Shown: in pieces, positions 25,001 to 32,500 of the stretch
Layout: every line of letters starts with the position of its first letter
How positions within the stretch are numbered: position 1 is the stretch's first letter
Source: Penaeus vannamei
Lineage: Eukaryota > Arthropoda > Malacostraca > Decapoda > Penaeidae
DNA length: 32,500 bases
Assembly (NCBI RefSeq): GCF_042767895.1
Contig: NC_091577.1
Location: 23,360,227-23,392,726, forward strand
Reading direction: 5' to 3'
Notes under the pieces: model-generated
The model's input: only the letters and a program-made list of their open reading frames with translations
What the model was told of the DNA's origin: nothing
Database searches by the model: none
Translations under genes and position numbers: made by a program

Positions 25001-25343
25001 TTTTACATGGAACCAACCACCAACTACCGAAACTCCTGTGCAGGACCTGCAAGAAGAAGTTCCACTCAGCCTGTCTTGTAAGTAGATATCTATGTTTGTT
25101 TGTTTTTTTCATTCGCAAAGGTTAGCATCCATAAAATATAGCTGGTAATATTTTGGTTGTGGATAAGATGCTTTTTAAAGATTGTATTGAATTTTTAATT
25201 GCTTGTTATGATGTTGAAATCTCTTTAAAAGCTAAAAATATGCATTCAGCATGATAATTATATAATTCTTCTTTTCTTTTCAGTACAAATGGTTCAATAG
25301 CAGTAACAATTCAACATGTCCATTGTGTAGGGCTCTGTTTTAG
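8321..25343 (+). CDS. LTN1: Listerin E3 ubiquitin-protein ligase, complete gene (25 coding exons)
   Basis: Listerin is the RING E3 ligase of ribosome-associated quality control. It binds split 60S subunits carrying stalled peptidyl-tRNA together with NEMF/Rqc2 and ubiquitinates the nascent chain for extraction by VCP/p97. The 25 exons listed separately join to 5316 nt (1771 residues plus TAG), with all phases agreeing; vertebrate listerin is about 1766 residues. Residues 8-13 (QRTKGN), 16-21 (PSSSGR) and the RKMSKKDATTKIKALQEF block are the signature N-terminus that contacts the 60S subunit and NEMF. The middle is a long run of HEAT/ARM-like helices. About 1630-1715 is the RWD-like region (REVVATYTID, VAQWRNWLL). 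Residues 1721-1768 form a C4HC3 RING: CYIC, LLCRTC, FHSAC, TCPLC. The start is chosen from homology, a good Kozak context (A at -3, G at +4) and an in-frame TAA at 8309-8311. No frame disruption is seen. Confidence 0.98.
8366..9959 (+). other. LTN1 intron 1 (1594 bp)
   Basis: GTAGGT...AACAG intron. No second gene or clear element recognised; a G/C-tract patch lies at about 9380-9420. Confidence 0.85.
9960..10151 (+). CDS. LTN1: LTN1 coding exon 2
   Basis: Residues 16-79, from PSSSGRMAEHL through LGYVP to KKDATTKIK. The most conserved N-terminal block, implicated in 60S and NEMF contact. Acceptor ttttccaacag, donor GTGTGT. Confidence 0.97.
10312..10425 (+). CDS. LTN1: LTN1 coding exon 3
   Basis: Residues 80-117, ALQEFEALCG to DVERR, including the conserved LPFWPRLYAKL helix. 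Phase 0 at both ends, donor GTAAGA. Confidence 0.97.
10564..10716 (+). CDS. LTN1: LTN1 coding exon 4
   Basis: Residues 118-168, VREAAQIAHG to ALKALQ, with QLAPHLRSIMPSWVMG. The exon begins GTGAGA directly after acceptor AG, so the 3' splice site is fused to a donor-like string. Confidence 0.97.
10962..11077 (+). CDS. LTN1: LTN1 coding exon 5
   Basis: Residues 169-207 (last codon split), ending TPQTLSDPK, which matches the listerin TPDTLSDP block. Donor GTAAGT, phase 2. Confidence 0.96.
11286..11472 (+). CDS. LTN1: LTN1 coding exon 6
   Basis: Residues 207-269, VCSLKGISLLL to NPKFWKMSKHKHSM. Donor GTGAAA is weak but is fixed by the homologous junction with exon 7. Confidence 0.92.
11714..11887 (+). 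CDS. LTN1: LTN1 coding exon 7
   Basis: Residues 270-327, VRIAWFSTLSNM to LCLMYP. Starts GTAAGA immediately after acceptor TTTCAG, a second acceptor-plus-donor junction. Donor GTAGGT. Confidence 0.95.
12138..12325 (+). CDS. LTN1: LTN1 coding exon 8
   Basis: Residues 328-390 (last codon split), ALWHEGNNKS to FFRALSTG. Donor GTATGT, phase 2. Confidence 0.96.
12550..13170. repeat. Compound TA/TACA microsatellite in LTN1 intron 8
   Basis: Order of blocks: (TA)n about 12591-12664, (TACA)n about 12665-12800, (TA)n about 12805-12857, mixed TACA/TATA about 12858-13020, (TA)n about 13020-13095, then GATA and TG tails. The intron runs 12326-13223. The 200-codon open frames here are shadows of repeat translation. 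Confidence 0.97.
13224..13356 (+). CDS. LTN1: LTN1 coding exon 9
   Basis: Residues 390-434, LNKSRMSLSSRD to EILMKYQ. First base completes the split Gly codon of exon 8. Donor GTAAAA. Confidence 0.94.
13451..14137 (+). CDS. LTN1: LTN1 coding exon 10
   Basis: Residues 435-663, second longest exon. Helical repeats interrupted by an acidic/basic linker (VDMKEEEDSANQKKKEQ), followed by a block ending EEQKLVLLESK. Donor GTTTGT. Confidence 0.96.
14373..14676 (+). CDS. LTN1: LTN1 coding exon 11
   Basis: Residues 664-765, EFIYKLLLRHYR to LSNGNKK. The start at 14373 (acceptor tcctcattcaag) is preferred over AG at 14443-14444. The extra 24 codons are open, helical, and fill the spacing expected from vertebrate listerin. 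Both acceptors keep frame. Donor GTATTT, phase 1. Confidence 0.88.
14847..15688 (+). CDS. LTN1: LTN1 coding exon 12
   Basis: Residues 765-1045, the longest exon (842 nt), HIIAMEYVSQILKNL to ELYNALSN, with an acidic stretch EVLEEEEEVS. Donor GTAAGT. Confidence 0.97.
15911..16029 (+). CDS. LTN1: LTN1 coding exon 13
   Basis: Residues 1046-1085 (last codon split), HSVSDDVKAG to ITKQIRDR. Donor GTAATG, phase 2. Confidence 0.93.
16372..16974. mobile_element. Worn TTAA/CCC-type repeat copy in LTN1 intron 13
   Basis: The left end TTACTCATTGGATCAG and right end AGATCCAAGAGCTTGATAA are degenerate inverted copies of the TTAACCCATTGGATCC terminus. The inner segment at about 16436-16492 (GAGTGGCAACTCTCCTGG, TTGTGTGGTTTG, CACAAACACATATG) is alignable with 19985-20061 of the intron 18 element. 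The intron spans 16030-17256. Confidence 0.5.
17257..17395 (+). CDS. LTN1: LTN1 coding exon 14
   Basis: Residues 1085-1131, CSDGSSAWCVTLVKVL to GYIATKQ. Donor GTGATT, phase 0. Confidence 0.94.
17531..17760 (+). CDS. LTN1: LTN1 coding exon 15
   Basis: Residues 1132-1208 (last codon split), SLLPLLPNEPLM to DNIFLYAT. An upstream in-frame acceptor at 17496-17497 would add 11 hydrophobic residues. Donor GTAAGT, phase 2. Confidence 0.94.
18020..18185 (+). CDS. LTN1: LTN1 coding exon 16
   Basis: Residues 1208-1263, DISGMAWEDVVF to SLEESRL, with the conserved HWDFILCSLCSW block. Donor GTGAGA. Confidence 0.96.
18247..18487. mobile_element. Small TTAA/CCC-type MITE in LTN1 intron 16
   Basis: TTAA at 18243-18246 is followed by CCCATTGGATCCA. 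The right end TGGATCCAATGGATTA (18475-18490) is its inverted copy with the terminal GGGTTAA worn. It contains a perfect 15-bp stem hairpin (18404-18442). A sibling of the intron 13 and intron 18 copies by its termini. Confidence 0.6.
18697..18898 (+). CDS. LTN1: LTN1 coding exon 17
   Basis: Residues 1264-1331 (last codon split), SISVETVSGTFT to PIFIEVAG, with the listerin-typical LLEDWKEFFSASI block. Donor GTGAGT, phase 1. Confidence 0.97.
18899..19645 (+). other. LTN1 intron 17 (747 bp)
   Basis: GTGAGT...TTTCAG intron, AT-rich. No element recognised. Confidence 0.85.
19646..19809 (+). CDS. LTN1: LTN1 coding exon 18
   Basis: Residues 1331-1385, SYNTTPTVILYGVC to KLPDSEQ. Donor GTGTGT, phase 0. 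Confidence 0.96.
19940..21745. mobile_element. 1.8 kb near-palindromic TTAA/CCC-type element in LTN1 intron 18
   Basis: TTAA at 19936-19939 and TTAA at 21746-21749 flank termini CTCATCGGATCCTG and (reverse complement) CCCCTTGGATCCTG. The two halves are inverted, diverged copies. 19985-20061 (GATGTGTGGCTTGTA, CACACAAATACTCGCATATG) aligns with the reverse complement of about 21610-21690. 20240-20275 (AATAGTG, GAGGAATAGG) aligns with that of 21385-21430. 20405-20530 (TTACCTGCCCCTTTGC, TTTTTTTCATGACA) aligns with that of 21190-21330. The middle, about 20660-21060, is unpaired. No transposase is visible; open frames inside are shadows. Confidence 0.65.
21556..21585. repeat. (GA)n microsatellite
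   Basis: Short GA run inside the right arm of the intron 18 element. Confidence 0.85.
22005..22196 (+). CDS. LTN1: LTN1 coding exon 19
   Basis: Residues 1386-1449, ILLNHLAPLLVC to ITRCIME, including YAAYSMLSTALPGIM and an acidic linker IKEEEDISQ. Donor GTAAGA. Confidence 0.97.
22414..22592 (+). CDS. LTN1: LTN1 coding exon 20
   Basis: Residues 1450-1509 (last codon split), CGSIVEASLADKEMG to QYSAYFR, with the conserved YIAGYLLAWRLALNAL block. Donor GTATGT, phase 2. Confidence 0.97.
22901..23049 (+). CDS. LTN1: LTN1 coding exon 21
   Basis: Residues 1509-1559 (last codon split), QSNLLQKLLCNLFKLMP to FSTELHINPT. Donor GTGAGG, phase 1. Confidence 0.95.
23686..23748. repeat. TTAGG telomere-type run joined to a hairpin (LTN1 intron 21)
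   Basis: GGTTA repeats occupy 23686-23709. They pass straight into an inverted repeat: TTATATCCGTTTCCTG (23707-23722), loop of 10, CAGGAAGGGGATATAA (23733-23748), 14 of 16 paired. The intron is 23050-23872; the rest is AT-rich with nothing recognised. Confidence 0.8.
23873..24090 (+). CDS. LTN1: LTN1 coding exon 22
   Basis: Residues 1559-1631, KVTSRLVAHLACKVYYD to KFDNMT, with the conserved PAAVRQWF and FTATYVSPLL blocks. Donor GTAAGT, phase 0. Confidence 0.97.
24091..24609 (+). other. LTN1 intron 22 (519 bp)
   Basis: GTAAGT...CATAG intron, AT-rich. Nothing recognised. Confidence 0.85.
24610..24780 (+). CDS. LTN1: LTN1 coding exon 23 (RWD-like region)
   Basis: Residues 1632-1688, VKARTGAREVVATYTID to WRNWLLG. 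RWD-like region typical of listerin, with PLSTIVVED and GVSVAQWRNWLL. Donor GTAAGC. Confidence 0.98.
24886..25077 (+). CDS. LTN1: LTN1 coding exon 24 (RING, first part)
   Basis: Residues 1689-1752, LNTMLSHRNTP to KKKFHSACL. Carries six of the eight RING zinc ligands: Cys1721, Cys1724, Cys1740, Cys1743, His1748, Cys1751. Donor GTAAGT. Confidence 0.98.
25284..25343 (+). CDS. LTN1: LTN1 coding exon 25 (RING end and stop)
   Basis: Residues 1753-1771 and TAG, YKWFNSSNNSTCPLCRALF, carrying the last two ligands Cys1764 and Cys1767. The intron splits the RING between its sixth and seventh ligands. Acceptor cttttcttttcag. Confidence 0.98.
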   Translation, partial: YKWFNSSNNSTCPLCRALF

Positions 25344-25592
25344 TATAAATGCCATATATATTCTTTTGTGCTTGAATATTTTTATGTTAAAAATGTGGCC
25401 TTGAGTAGTAATGTGGATTGTCAATATCATTTTATTTAGTCATGCACAGGTTGTTTTATTTATTCCTAGATTAGTGTCAGACATGACTAGGTAAATTTAC
25501 AAATATAAGAATATATTCTGTTGATAATGGAAAATGACGCAGGACTTTTGTTGTTTAAATATAACAAGGTATTGTTATATTGTAATATTGAA

Positions 25593-25598
25593 ATTAAA
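25593..25598 (+). terminator. Candidate LTN1 poly(A) signal ATTAAA
   Basis: ATTAAA 250 bp after the stop, followed by a T-rich stretch at 25613-25622. A canonical AATAAA lies at 26190-26195, beyond a MITE, and could give a longer 3' UTR. Confidence 0.4.
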
Positions 25599-25713
25599 CA
25601 TTATTTTCCAAACATTTTTTTATTCTATCCTTGAAATCTGTTATAATCTGGAGAGACCATCTTTTATACTGTAAGTAATCAATTATATTTTTTTTAGAAG
25701 AATAATCATTTAA

Positions 25714-26071
25714 CCCATCAGCGACGGGTAAAAATTTTGTCAAGTTTACATATGCGCTGGCTTGTTGGCGCGCACCGGCAGTTTCCTGTTTGCGCCCGGC
25801 TCGATCGGTAGTTTGCGAGCGACATATAGCACCTAAAAGCTTTTATTTTGCTAAAATTTATAAAAATATTAAAATTTTGAAGGTTTACCTTCACTTTAGG
25901 TGCCATTGCCTAAAATCTTTACCATATAAATGAAGCCGCTACTACTGGAGAAAAACAACTTCCGTCCGACGAGCCAGTAGCGTGGGAATGGGCATAGCAT
26001 GGCATGATGCCCCCGGCGTTTGGTCCACAACAGCCATGGCATGTACGTAAGTGACACCCGGTGCCAATGGG
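25714..26071. mobile_element. piggyBac-like TTAA MITE downstream of LTN1 (358 bp)
   Basis: TTAA at 25710-25713 and 26072-26075 flank inverted ends. The left end is CCCATCAGCGACGGGT; the right end, reverse-complemented, is CCCATTGGCACCGGGT (13 of 16 alike). The interior is CpG-rich, unlike its AT-rich surroundings, and has no coding capacity. It may lie within the LTN1 3' UTR if the distal AATAAA is used. Confidence 0.7.
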
Positions 26072-26195
26072 TTAAAAAGATGCATTTATATAGGCGAAAA
26101 GTGTATGTAAATGACAATTCCTTTATCTTCAAATTTTATTGAAATTACAAGTTGTGCACAACAGTTTCTATGTAATAATATATATATATAATAAA

Positions 26196-28628
26196 ACATG
26201 CTCAAGATGTGCTGATGATATGAAGTAATGCACACATTACATGCAGTTTGTAAATTGAATATTGAGCCTGAACTCCAATATATTTTTGAAATATTTTTTC
26301 CAACACTGTATGCTCCTAGTGTGGCTCAAGACATGATTGTATGATTGGAAGTGTTTACAGATAAAGCTGTAACAAGGAAAGTATATGAGCATTGTCTTGT
26401 AAAGCTTAATGACACAAACATCAAAATGGCAGAGAAAGCAATGATTGCATAAGGATAATTATTGTGAGAAAGGGTTTTAAAATCTTACTACAATTACTCC
26501 ACATGGGCTTCACTTCCATAAGAATGTACATTTACTACAAGGAAAGCAAGAGCATCAAAACTGCAACTGTGTCTCAGAAAAGGTAAGTCATGAAGCTTTG
26601 TCTTTGATAGTGTGAGAATCATATGTCTTGGGTGTTAGGTGTTTCCAAATAATTAGAAAACAAACTTTCCAGGTAAAATATTTCCATATTACCTGCTTGA
26701 AAAAAATCTGTTTAATGATTTTATCAATATTCCTTTATAACATGGTTGAACATTTTATCGGTTTACAAAGTACCAATAGGACAAAAAGTCTGCACACCAG
26801 GAGTAATGTACTGTTTGTCAGGATTTCTTTAGAGGATAATTACATACTATCCTCCAAATTTATTAGGTAATGTTAAATAATTAAAAATGCTGTTCTGTTG
26901 ATTTCTTCCACAAAAACTATTTCTCAAGTTATCTACGAAATTTCCATTTAAAAAACTAAAAGGAACTCGGAACTTATTTCTCTCCTGCTTGATGAGCTGA
27001 CTAAAGAAACAAAGGTGCCTTTTACACACAGAAACTGTTGACTGGAATCTTGAAGCTGAATTTTTAGGGACTGTAACAACATGCAATCATAGATAATAAA
27101 TGTCATAATTTCTCATACTATACCAACTTGTATATTTTTCAAATTTTGACAAACATAAATATTTACCTCAACATGCAATTCCCTTAAGATTAAAAGGCAA
27201 GACAAAACATAGGTGCTCATGAACTGTATACTTTCACATGAATTTGTTTAGGAATATCTCATGACTACCTACCTAATGATAAGATAGCAGACACCCCCAC
27301 ATTACTGATAGTTAATCCTAACCTTCCTCACATTTATGGGACTAAACATGTCATACCCCACTACTTCATCCTATGACTCGGTGCCACTTCCTCTTATCCT
27401 CCTTCCAGGCTCATTCCCTTAAAACTTATTTTCATACCTTCTTTCTATAGCATATGTCATCTCATGACTTCACAACCGATTCATAGTTTCTTGGCAATGG
27501 TTAATGATTAGAACAAATAAATGCATTAGACATCTGAGGTCATATACTACTAGCTCCTTAGCAAGTACTATGCTCATTTTGGTGGTTGATTTACAATTAA
27601 CTGACATGTCAATTTATGTTTTTCTTCGGAGACAAATCTTCCCAAGTAAAATCACATATCCACTGCTGACTCTGGGCAATGTGACTATATGTAGGATCTA
27701 ACTTCTTTTGAAAATATGACATTACCTTAGTACATTTTCAACATCCCTGGTGATTTCCCAGTTCTCACCACTTTTTTTTTATGAAGTTCTACCAACCATC
27801 ATCTACTTCTACCAATAGCTTTCACTGTGCTATTTACACCTTCAGATGAAAGATTTCTAACTTACTAGGTCCCAGTTTCTACATGAATTTGGTTTCTCAT
27901 TTATTAAGATCTTCCTTGCTACTCACACCTACACTATTTCCTAGGCATTCATTTTACATCTAATGGCCCAGCATGCCTATGTACCTGTCATGCCTGCTTT
28001 CCCTTTCTTCTCTTTTTCTTATTCCTTCTTTTTCTTATATTTCCATCACTCATACATTCTCACATCTTCAAAATTTAATTTGATTTATCTAAGCCTCCAT
28101 ATATTGGTGCTTTTAGTCATGATTTTATTAATTTCTTGGATGTGAATTTCCAACCGGTTATGCTCTAAGCTCTATTTCAATTATTTATGACAAGCCATTG
28201 ACTTAGATTCTTTATGAAGTCTGTGTTTGACATATAGAATCAAACTATAACATTGATATGACATCCAGTTGTTTTCAAGTGGTATTTTGTATTTTTTAGT
28301 AATCAAATAGCTATCATTTAGACATTGTGGTTATGCATCAGGTTACATTTTACTATATACTTATATAAATCAGTAATGAAGAAAGATTTTTGTATTATAC
28401 TTTACCACTTTGGTGCCTAAAATATCTCAAAGGTAGATGAAAACTTATTGCATTGTATGGTAATCATCTAAAGAAGGTAGTATGATGACCAGCAGGACTC
28501 AGAATATCTTAGTCATGGGAAAGAAAAAAAAAAACATATGACACTTACCTAAAACTGAGACTGTTAAAGGATAAACAAAATATTCAAAATATTTTTTGTG
28601 TTTACCAGTGTTAATGACTTTAAATCAA
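26196..28628. other. Downstream AT-rich region without a gene
   Basis: No coding exon with credible splice context or recognisable protein was found on either strand. Open frames are short (up to about 80 codons) and low in coding character. Confidence 0.5.
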
Positions 28629-28632
28629 TTAA

Positions 28633-28945
28633 CCCTTTAGCTACAATGTCCTATTATAGCCAAACAAAATTCTTCATTCCCCCAGTAATACTTTCAACTA
28701 CAGTCCATATGTGTACAAAAATACCTAGCTTCATAGCACCAATGCTCATTCCTACCATAAGAATTCAGTAGAAGTAGAACTGACACACAAACAGGTAGTG
28801 ATATCATTAATGCATACTAGTTATTTTTGACAAAAACGCATCATACAGCACAAAATACTGATATGGTCAATTCACAACATTAGAAAAAAATAATTTCTGG
28901 ACTACTTTTGGTCTGCTGTCCCCTTGGACCATTACATCTATAGGG
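28633..28945. mobile_element. piggyBac-like TTAA MITE (313 bp)
   Basis: TTAA at 28629-28632 and 28946-28949 flank inverted ends. The left end is CCCTTTAGCTACAATGTCC; the right end, reverse-complemented, is CCCTATAGATGTAATGGTCC. No coding capacity inside. Confidence 0.7.
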
Positions 28946-29563
28946 TTAAAGGTTTTTAAAGGTCTTTTTTGTTCACAAGACTAGTCCAAACAGAAACCAA
29001 AATTAAAAATGTGCATGTCTCAGATCAGAATTTCTTTTATCTTTTTCTATTGTCTGAAATCAGCCACCTCTTAGTGTGGATTTTAATTTTAGGGGCAAAA
29101 AAAAGCAGACTAAAGCAGAGAGTAGAGCAGCTATAAGCAAGTCATCTTACTTCTCACCAAGTCACAGATATGGAGAGTGTGTGAATAGGTGTTTTGATGT
29201 AGTGCGTCATCCTGTTAGTCCACATGTCACGCCTCATCCTATTTGGTTTTCTCAGTCTCTTCATTGAAACTTTACTGAATGTTTACATGAAATAAACCCA
29301 CCAATGCAAATAAGACATCACCCTCATATCAGAGAGACAAAATCTAAAAAAGACAAAATGCTAAAGAACTACAGATATTCCCCTTAAACACATAATTTTA
29401 TAAGTAAAGCAATAAACTTTTTTTTCAAGTCTGGTTTCTTTTTGGACTAACCTCTTATTACATACGATAAGTAAAGGTACAGATACAGACACAAATAGAT
29501 ACTTATATAGATATAGTTAGAAACACAGATTGTATGCACTGTAATGGCTATTAAGCCCATGTG

Positions 29564-29787
29564 AACCCACTGGTGATGGATGGGTGAACTCTCAATACAG
29601 TCTGATAAGAAGGGGGTGTACATTAATGCATGCTACCCCATGCCTGGGTTATTAGCCAGCTCCTGATCAGGTATGCAAAACCTTATCCCAATGACTGGGA
29701 CACAAATTTATAACATGATTAGACATCACCTGGCATCTAGGATTTTTGACCATGATGTGACAGGAGCTCACCTGTCACTAATGGGTT
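29564..29787. mobile_element. Possible worn MITE with AACCCA termini
   Basis: The left end AACCCACTGGTGATGG and the reverse complement of the right end (AACCCATTAGTGACAGG) are alike. The flanking TTAA is not preserved, so assignment to the TTAA class is tentative. Confidence 0.35.
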
Positions 29788-30320
29788 TTCAGCTATAACG
29801 ACATTTCATTTTTTGTTGGAGACCGCTAGAGCTAGCATCCAGGATAAATGAGAAAGACTACTTTAAGGACTTACCTGGTGATTATATAACTGGAATCATG
29901 AGCACCCCTATGTCCAGAAAATTAACACACTGTGTGTGGGTTTTAAATATGTTAAATACTACAAGAGCTGTGGATATGTAAATTGAGCCTATAATTATCA
30001 GTACACTAATATTAATTGGGATTGAATTTAAAGTGAGGGTTTCACTTAAATCTGACCCCAGGCACACATACCTTGACATGGTCTTTCTGTATTCTACAAA
30101 AGAATTCTTGACTAACTGAAGTGAAACCTAAAACTCCTTGGCACTGCTTCATACATGGAACATTTCATACTAAGCCTCTGAATAGGTAATGCAATATTGG
30201 TCTATATATGGATAAAAGTGAAAAATGAGAAGCAAGCAAAGAAAATTAAAAAGCAATATCTTATGTTTGTAATATCAATCTTCCTTCCTTATTGCAAAAG
30301 AGATTATTCTACAGATCACA

Positions 30321-30382
30321 TCAAGGCTTCAGATGGATTTATATTGTCAATTCAAGGCTTCCGATGGATTTATATTGTCAAT
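30321..30382. repeat. 31-bp direct duplication
   Basis: Two adjacent 31-bp copies starting TCAAGGCTTC (30321 and 30352), differing at one base (A/C at unit position 11). Confidence 0.9.
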
Positions 30383-31980
30383 GATAATCTATGTCATATG
30401 ATTTCATTTCACCAATTACACATACATTTCAGTATCTGACAATCAATAAAAATTAAGAGTATGTACATATGTAACAACATTTTGGAATACCCATTAGTAG
30501 GAATTTATTGGTCCTCAATGCCAATAGCATGATTTAGATATTAGTAAGGGAGAACATACTGATATTCTGTTGTGTATCAGAAAGTTAGAAGGCAAATAAG
30601 TACAATCCTCCCAGTGCTCCAAAAAGAAAACCTGTACTATTCAATAAAGAAAAATGATAACCCAATGCCACCAGGAAAATGTTGCATTGACTATAGTAAT
30701 ATTTTGTCAAATGTTTCTACACATAGATGGCTCTGTCAGTGTTTAGCCACAAAGGAGGCAATCAGTAGATCTTGTGACCTCACCATTCCTTGAAATAGCA
30801 GGAAAACGCTTTTTTTTTTTACTATTGCTATCAATATTGATAGTGTTATTTTTGTTATGACCACCAAAAATCAAGGAAAAGGGTAAACAGGTGAGACAGG
30901 TACTTCTTGTAACTGGCTCATTGGTGACCTAGTATTTGTGGAGCCATCTATATGTAAAAATAATTACTGAATTAAACATACAGTGGGCATGGCATGTACA
31001 CACATGCCCTCCCCAACAGCATGTGGTTAATACATAGTGTTTAACATATCTCAAACTATGCTGAAGTTGCAGTTACTTGCACAGTCCCTGCTTTTGCCTA
31101 TGACCAATTTCCAAGATATTAAATTTCATAACAAAATATACAGGATCATCAGCCACTGCTAACCTTGAATATTATTCCCTTACACATATTTATTGTATGT
31201 TTTTAAATACTATTAAAGATCTCTGGCAATTTTCTACATCATAATTCACATGGCCTAGCAGAACATAATCTCAAATATGATCACGCCTAAACTGCTCTTC
31301 AAAGGTAAGATAAAAAAAATAACAATCCTATACAGTAAGCATAAGCTGCTCTTTTTTATATAAATATAACATAAAAATATATTTAGGAAAAAATACAAAT
31401 ACCTGTACAATGTTCTTTACACTGCCTTTCTCACAAGATTATGATTCATGATCAGATAATAACTTCAAAATGTTTTAATTCAATCTTTCCTATTTGAAAC
31501 TGTACAAACATTTAAATGATTCATCTACACAACAATTACAAGGTATAAACATCCAAAATTCTTGAAAAAAAAATACTAAACATATTCTGATAAAGATTCA
31601 GCACATGCAGATCTTTTTGTGCTGTCTATCTATTCAAAATAATACAAAATAAAGTATCTATAACAAATCAAATACATAGAGATTCTTCACATGTTAAAAA
31701 AGAAAAGTTCCATTATCATTCAAATTCAAACACAACCATGAAAAGATTATAGCCATATCTTTTCTTGTAATCATACTCAGAATAAGCATGAAAAGAACCA
31801 TTTCTTGGTATCATAAAAAGTTACAAATATGATATATCACACAGGCCAGATAAATACAATGACCCCTATAGAAAGAACAATCAAAAAACAAAAATATGAA
31901 CATTTATATTCCATTTTACATAATATGTATATACTTACAACAATAACGTCTATATTCTGTATTAGAGAACATGATACTAA

Positions 31981-32131
31981 TTATCCTGTTGAGTAATAAT
32001 AAGTAAATTAATAATCTTGATGAGTAATATCAAGTAAATTAATAGTCCTGAAGAGTAATAAGTAAATCAATAATCCTGAAGAGTAATGATAAGTAAATTA
32101 ATAATCCTGACTAGTAATAATAAGCAAATTT
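31981..32131. repeat. 31-bp AT-rich tandem repeat, five copies
   Basis: Units begin at about 31981, 32012, 32043, 32071 and 32102 (31, 31, 28, 31, 30 bp). Each is built on ATCCTG, GAGTAAT and AAGTAAAT. The third copy lost 3 bp. Confidence 0.9.
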
Positions 32132-32500
32132 GATTTTTTTACTATCTGGATAAAGAATCACTGACACAGTTATCCAGATTTCCCAATACTTGGGAAAGCT
32201 TATCTCAAAAAACCTGTATGAACATCATATCTCACCAATAAACAGAATAAATCTGATGTGCAGCTGGATGAAGAACACAAGCCAAGTTTGCCATTATGTA
32301 ATGAAATAAGAATAATGAAAAAATGGTCACAATGGCACATCACCGGACAAATCAGCTGTTACATTCAATTGGCTCAGTATTTTGGACGGAAAGGTTTGAT
32401 CACACCCACAAAAGACCCCAAGGCTCTATCACATGTTTGGTGAAAAAAGTCAGAAAGAGATAGGGAAAGAAAAGCAAAAATAACCTCAAAGTTAATTGTC

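Larger units (their letters stand above)
29788..32500. other. Distal AT-rich region without a supported gene
   Basis: Apart from the two 31-bp repeats listed here, nothing is supported. It could be the 3' UTR or intron of a gene beyond the right edge, but no exon is visible. Confidence 0.4.

Overview
This is a eukaryotic nuclear window, almost certainly from an arthropod and most plausibly a crustacean. The evidence is one large spliced gene with GT-AG introns, very abundant dinucleotide and tetranucleotide microsatellites, and an interstitial run of the arthropod telomere-type pentamer TTAGG. The species itself cannot be read from the sequence; 'decapod-like' is inference from the microsatellite load.

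The dominant feature is a complete plus-strand gene for listerin (LTN1/Rkr1), the E3 ubiquitin ligase of ribosome-associated quality control. I could place 25 coding exons from the ATG at 8321 to the TAG at 25343. They sum to 5316 nt with every intron phase consistent, giving 1771 residues, essentially the length of vertebrate listerin (about 1766). The N-terminal ribosome/NEMF-binding region, long HEAT/ARM-like middle, RWD-like segment and C-terminal C4HC3 RING are all present. Paired opposite CCAAT boxes lie just upstream.

The left 4 kb appears to hold the 5' part of a second gene on the minus strand. It is a chain of five tiny exons (27, 27, 36, 42 and 28 nt), each with splice signals and mutually compatible phases. 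They encode a hydrophobic signal-anchor followed by a short charged helix. They lead to a larger open exon (267 to 1) that runs off the left edge. I do not recognise the protein, and this model is inferred, not proven.

The remainder is repeat-rich. Between the two genes lie a decayed hAT transposase (about 4390-5878), a Harbinger/Tourist-type MITE with TTA target-site duplication (7124-7668), and a tRNA-like element (2859-2935, inside the minus-strand gene). Inside listerin introns and downstream there is a recurring class of non-autonomous elements bounded by TTAA plus CCC...GGG inverted termini (piggyBac-like). It includes a 1.8 kb near-palindromic copy in intron 18. Intron 8 holds a roughly 0.6 kb compound TA/TACA microsatellite, and intron 21 a TTAGG run fused to a hairpin. 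From 26.2 to 32.5 kb I see no gene, only small tandem duplications and MITE-like copies. No prokaryotic system, CRISPR array or operon is present.
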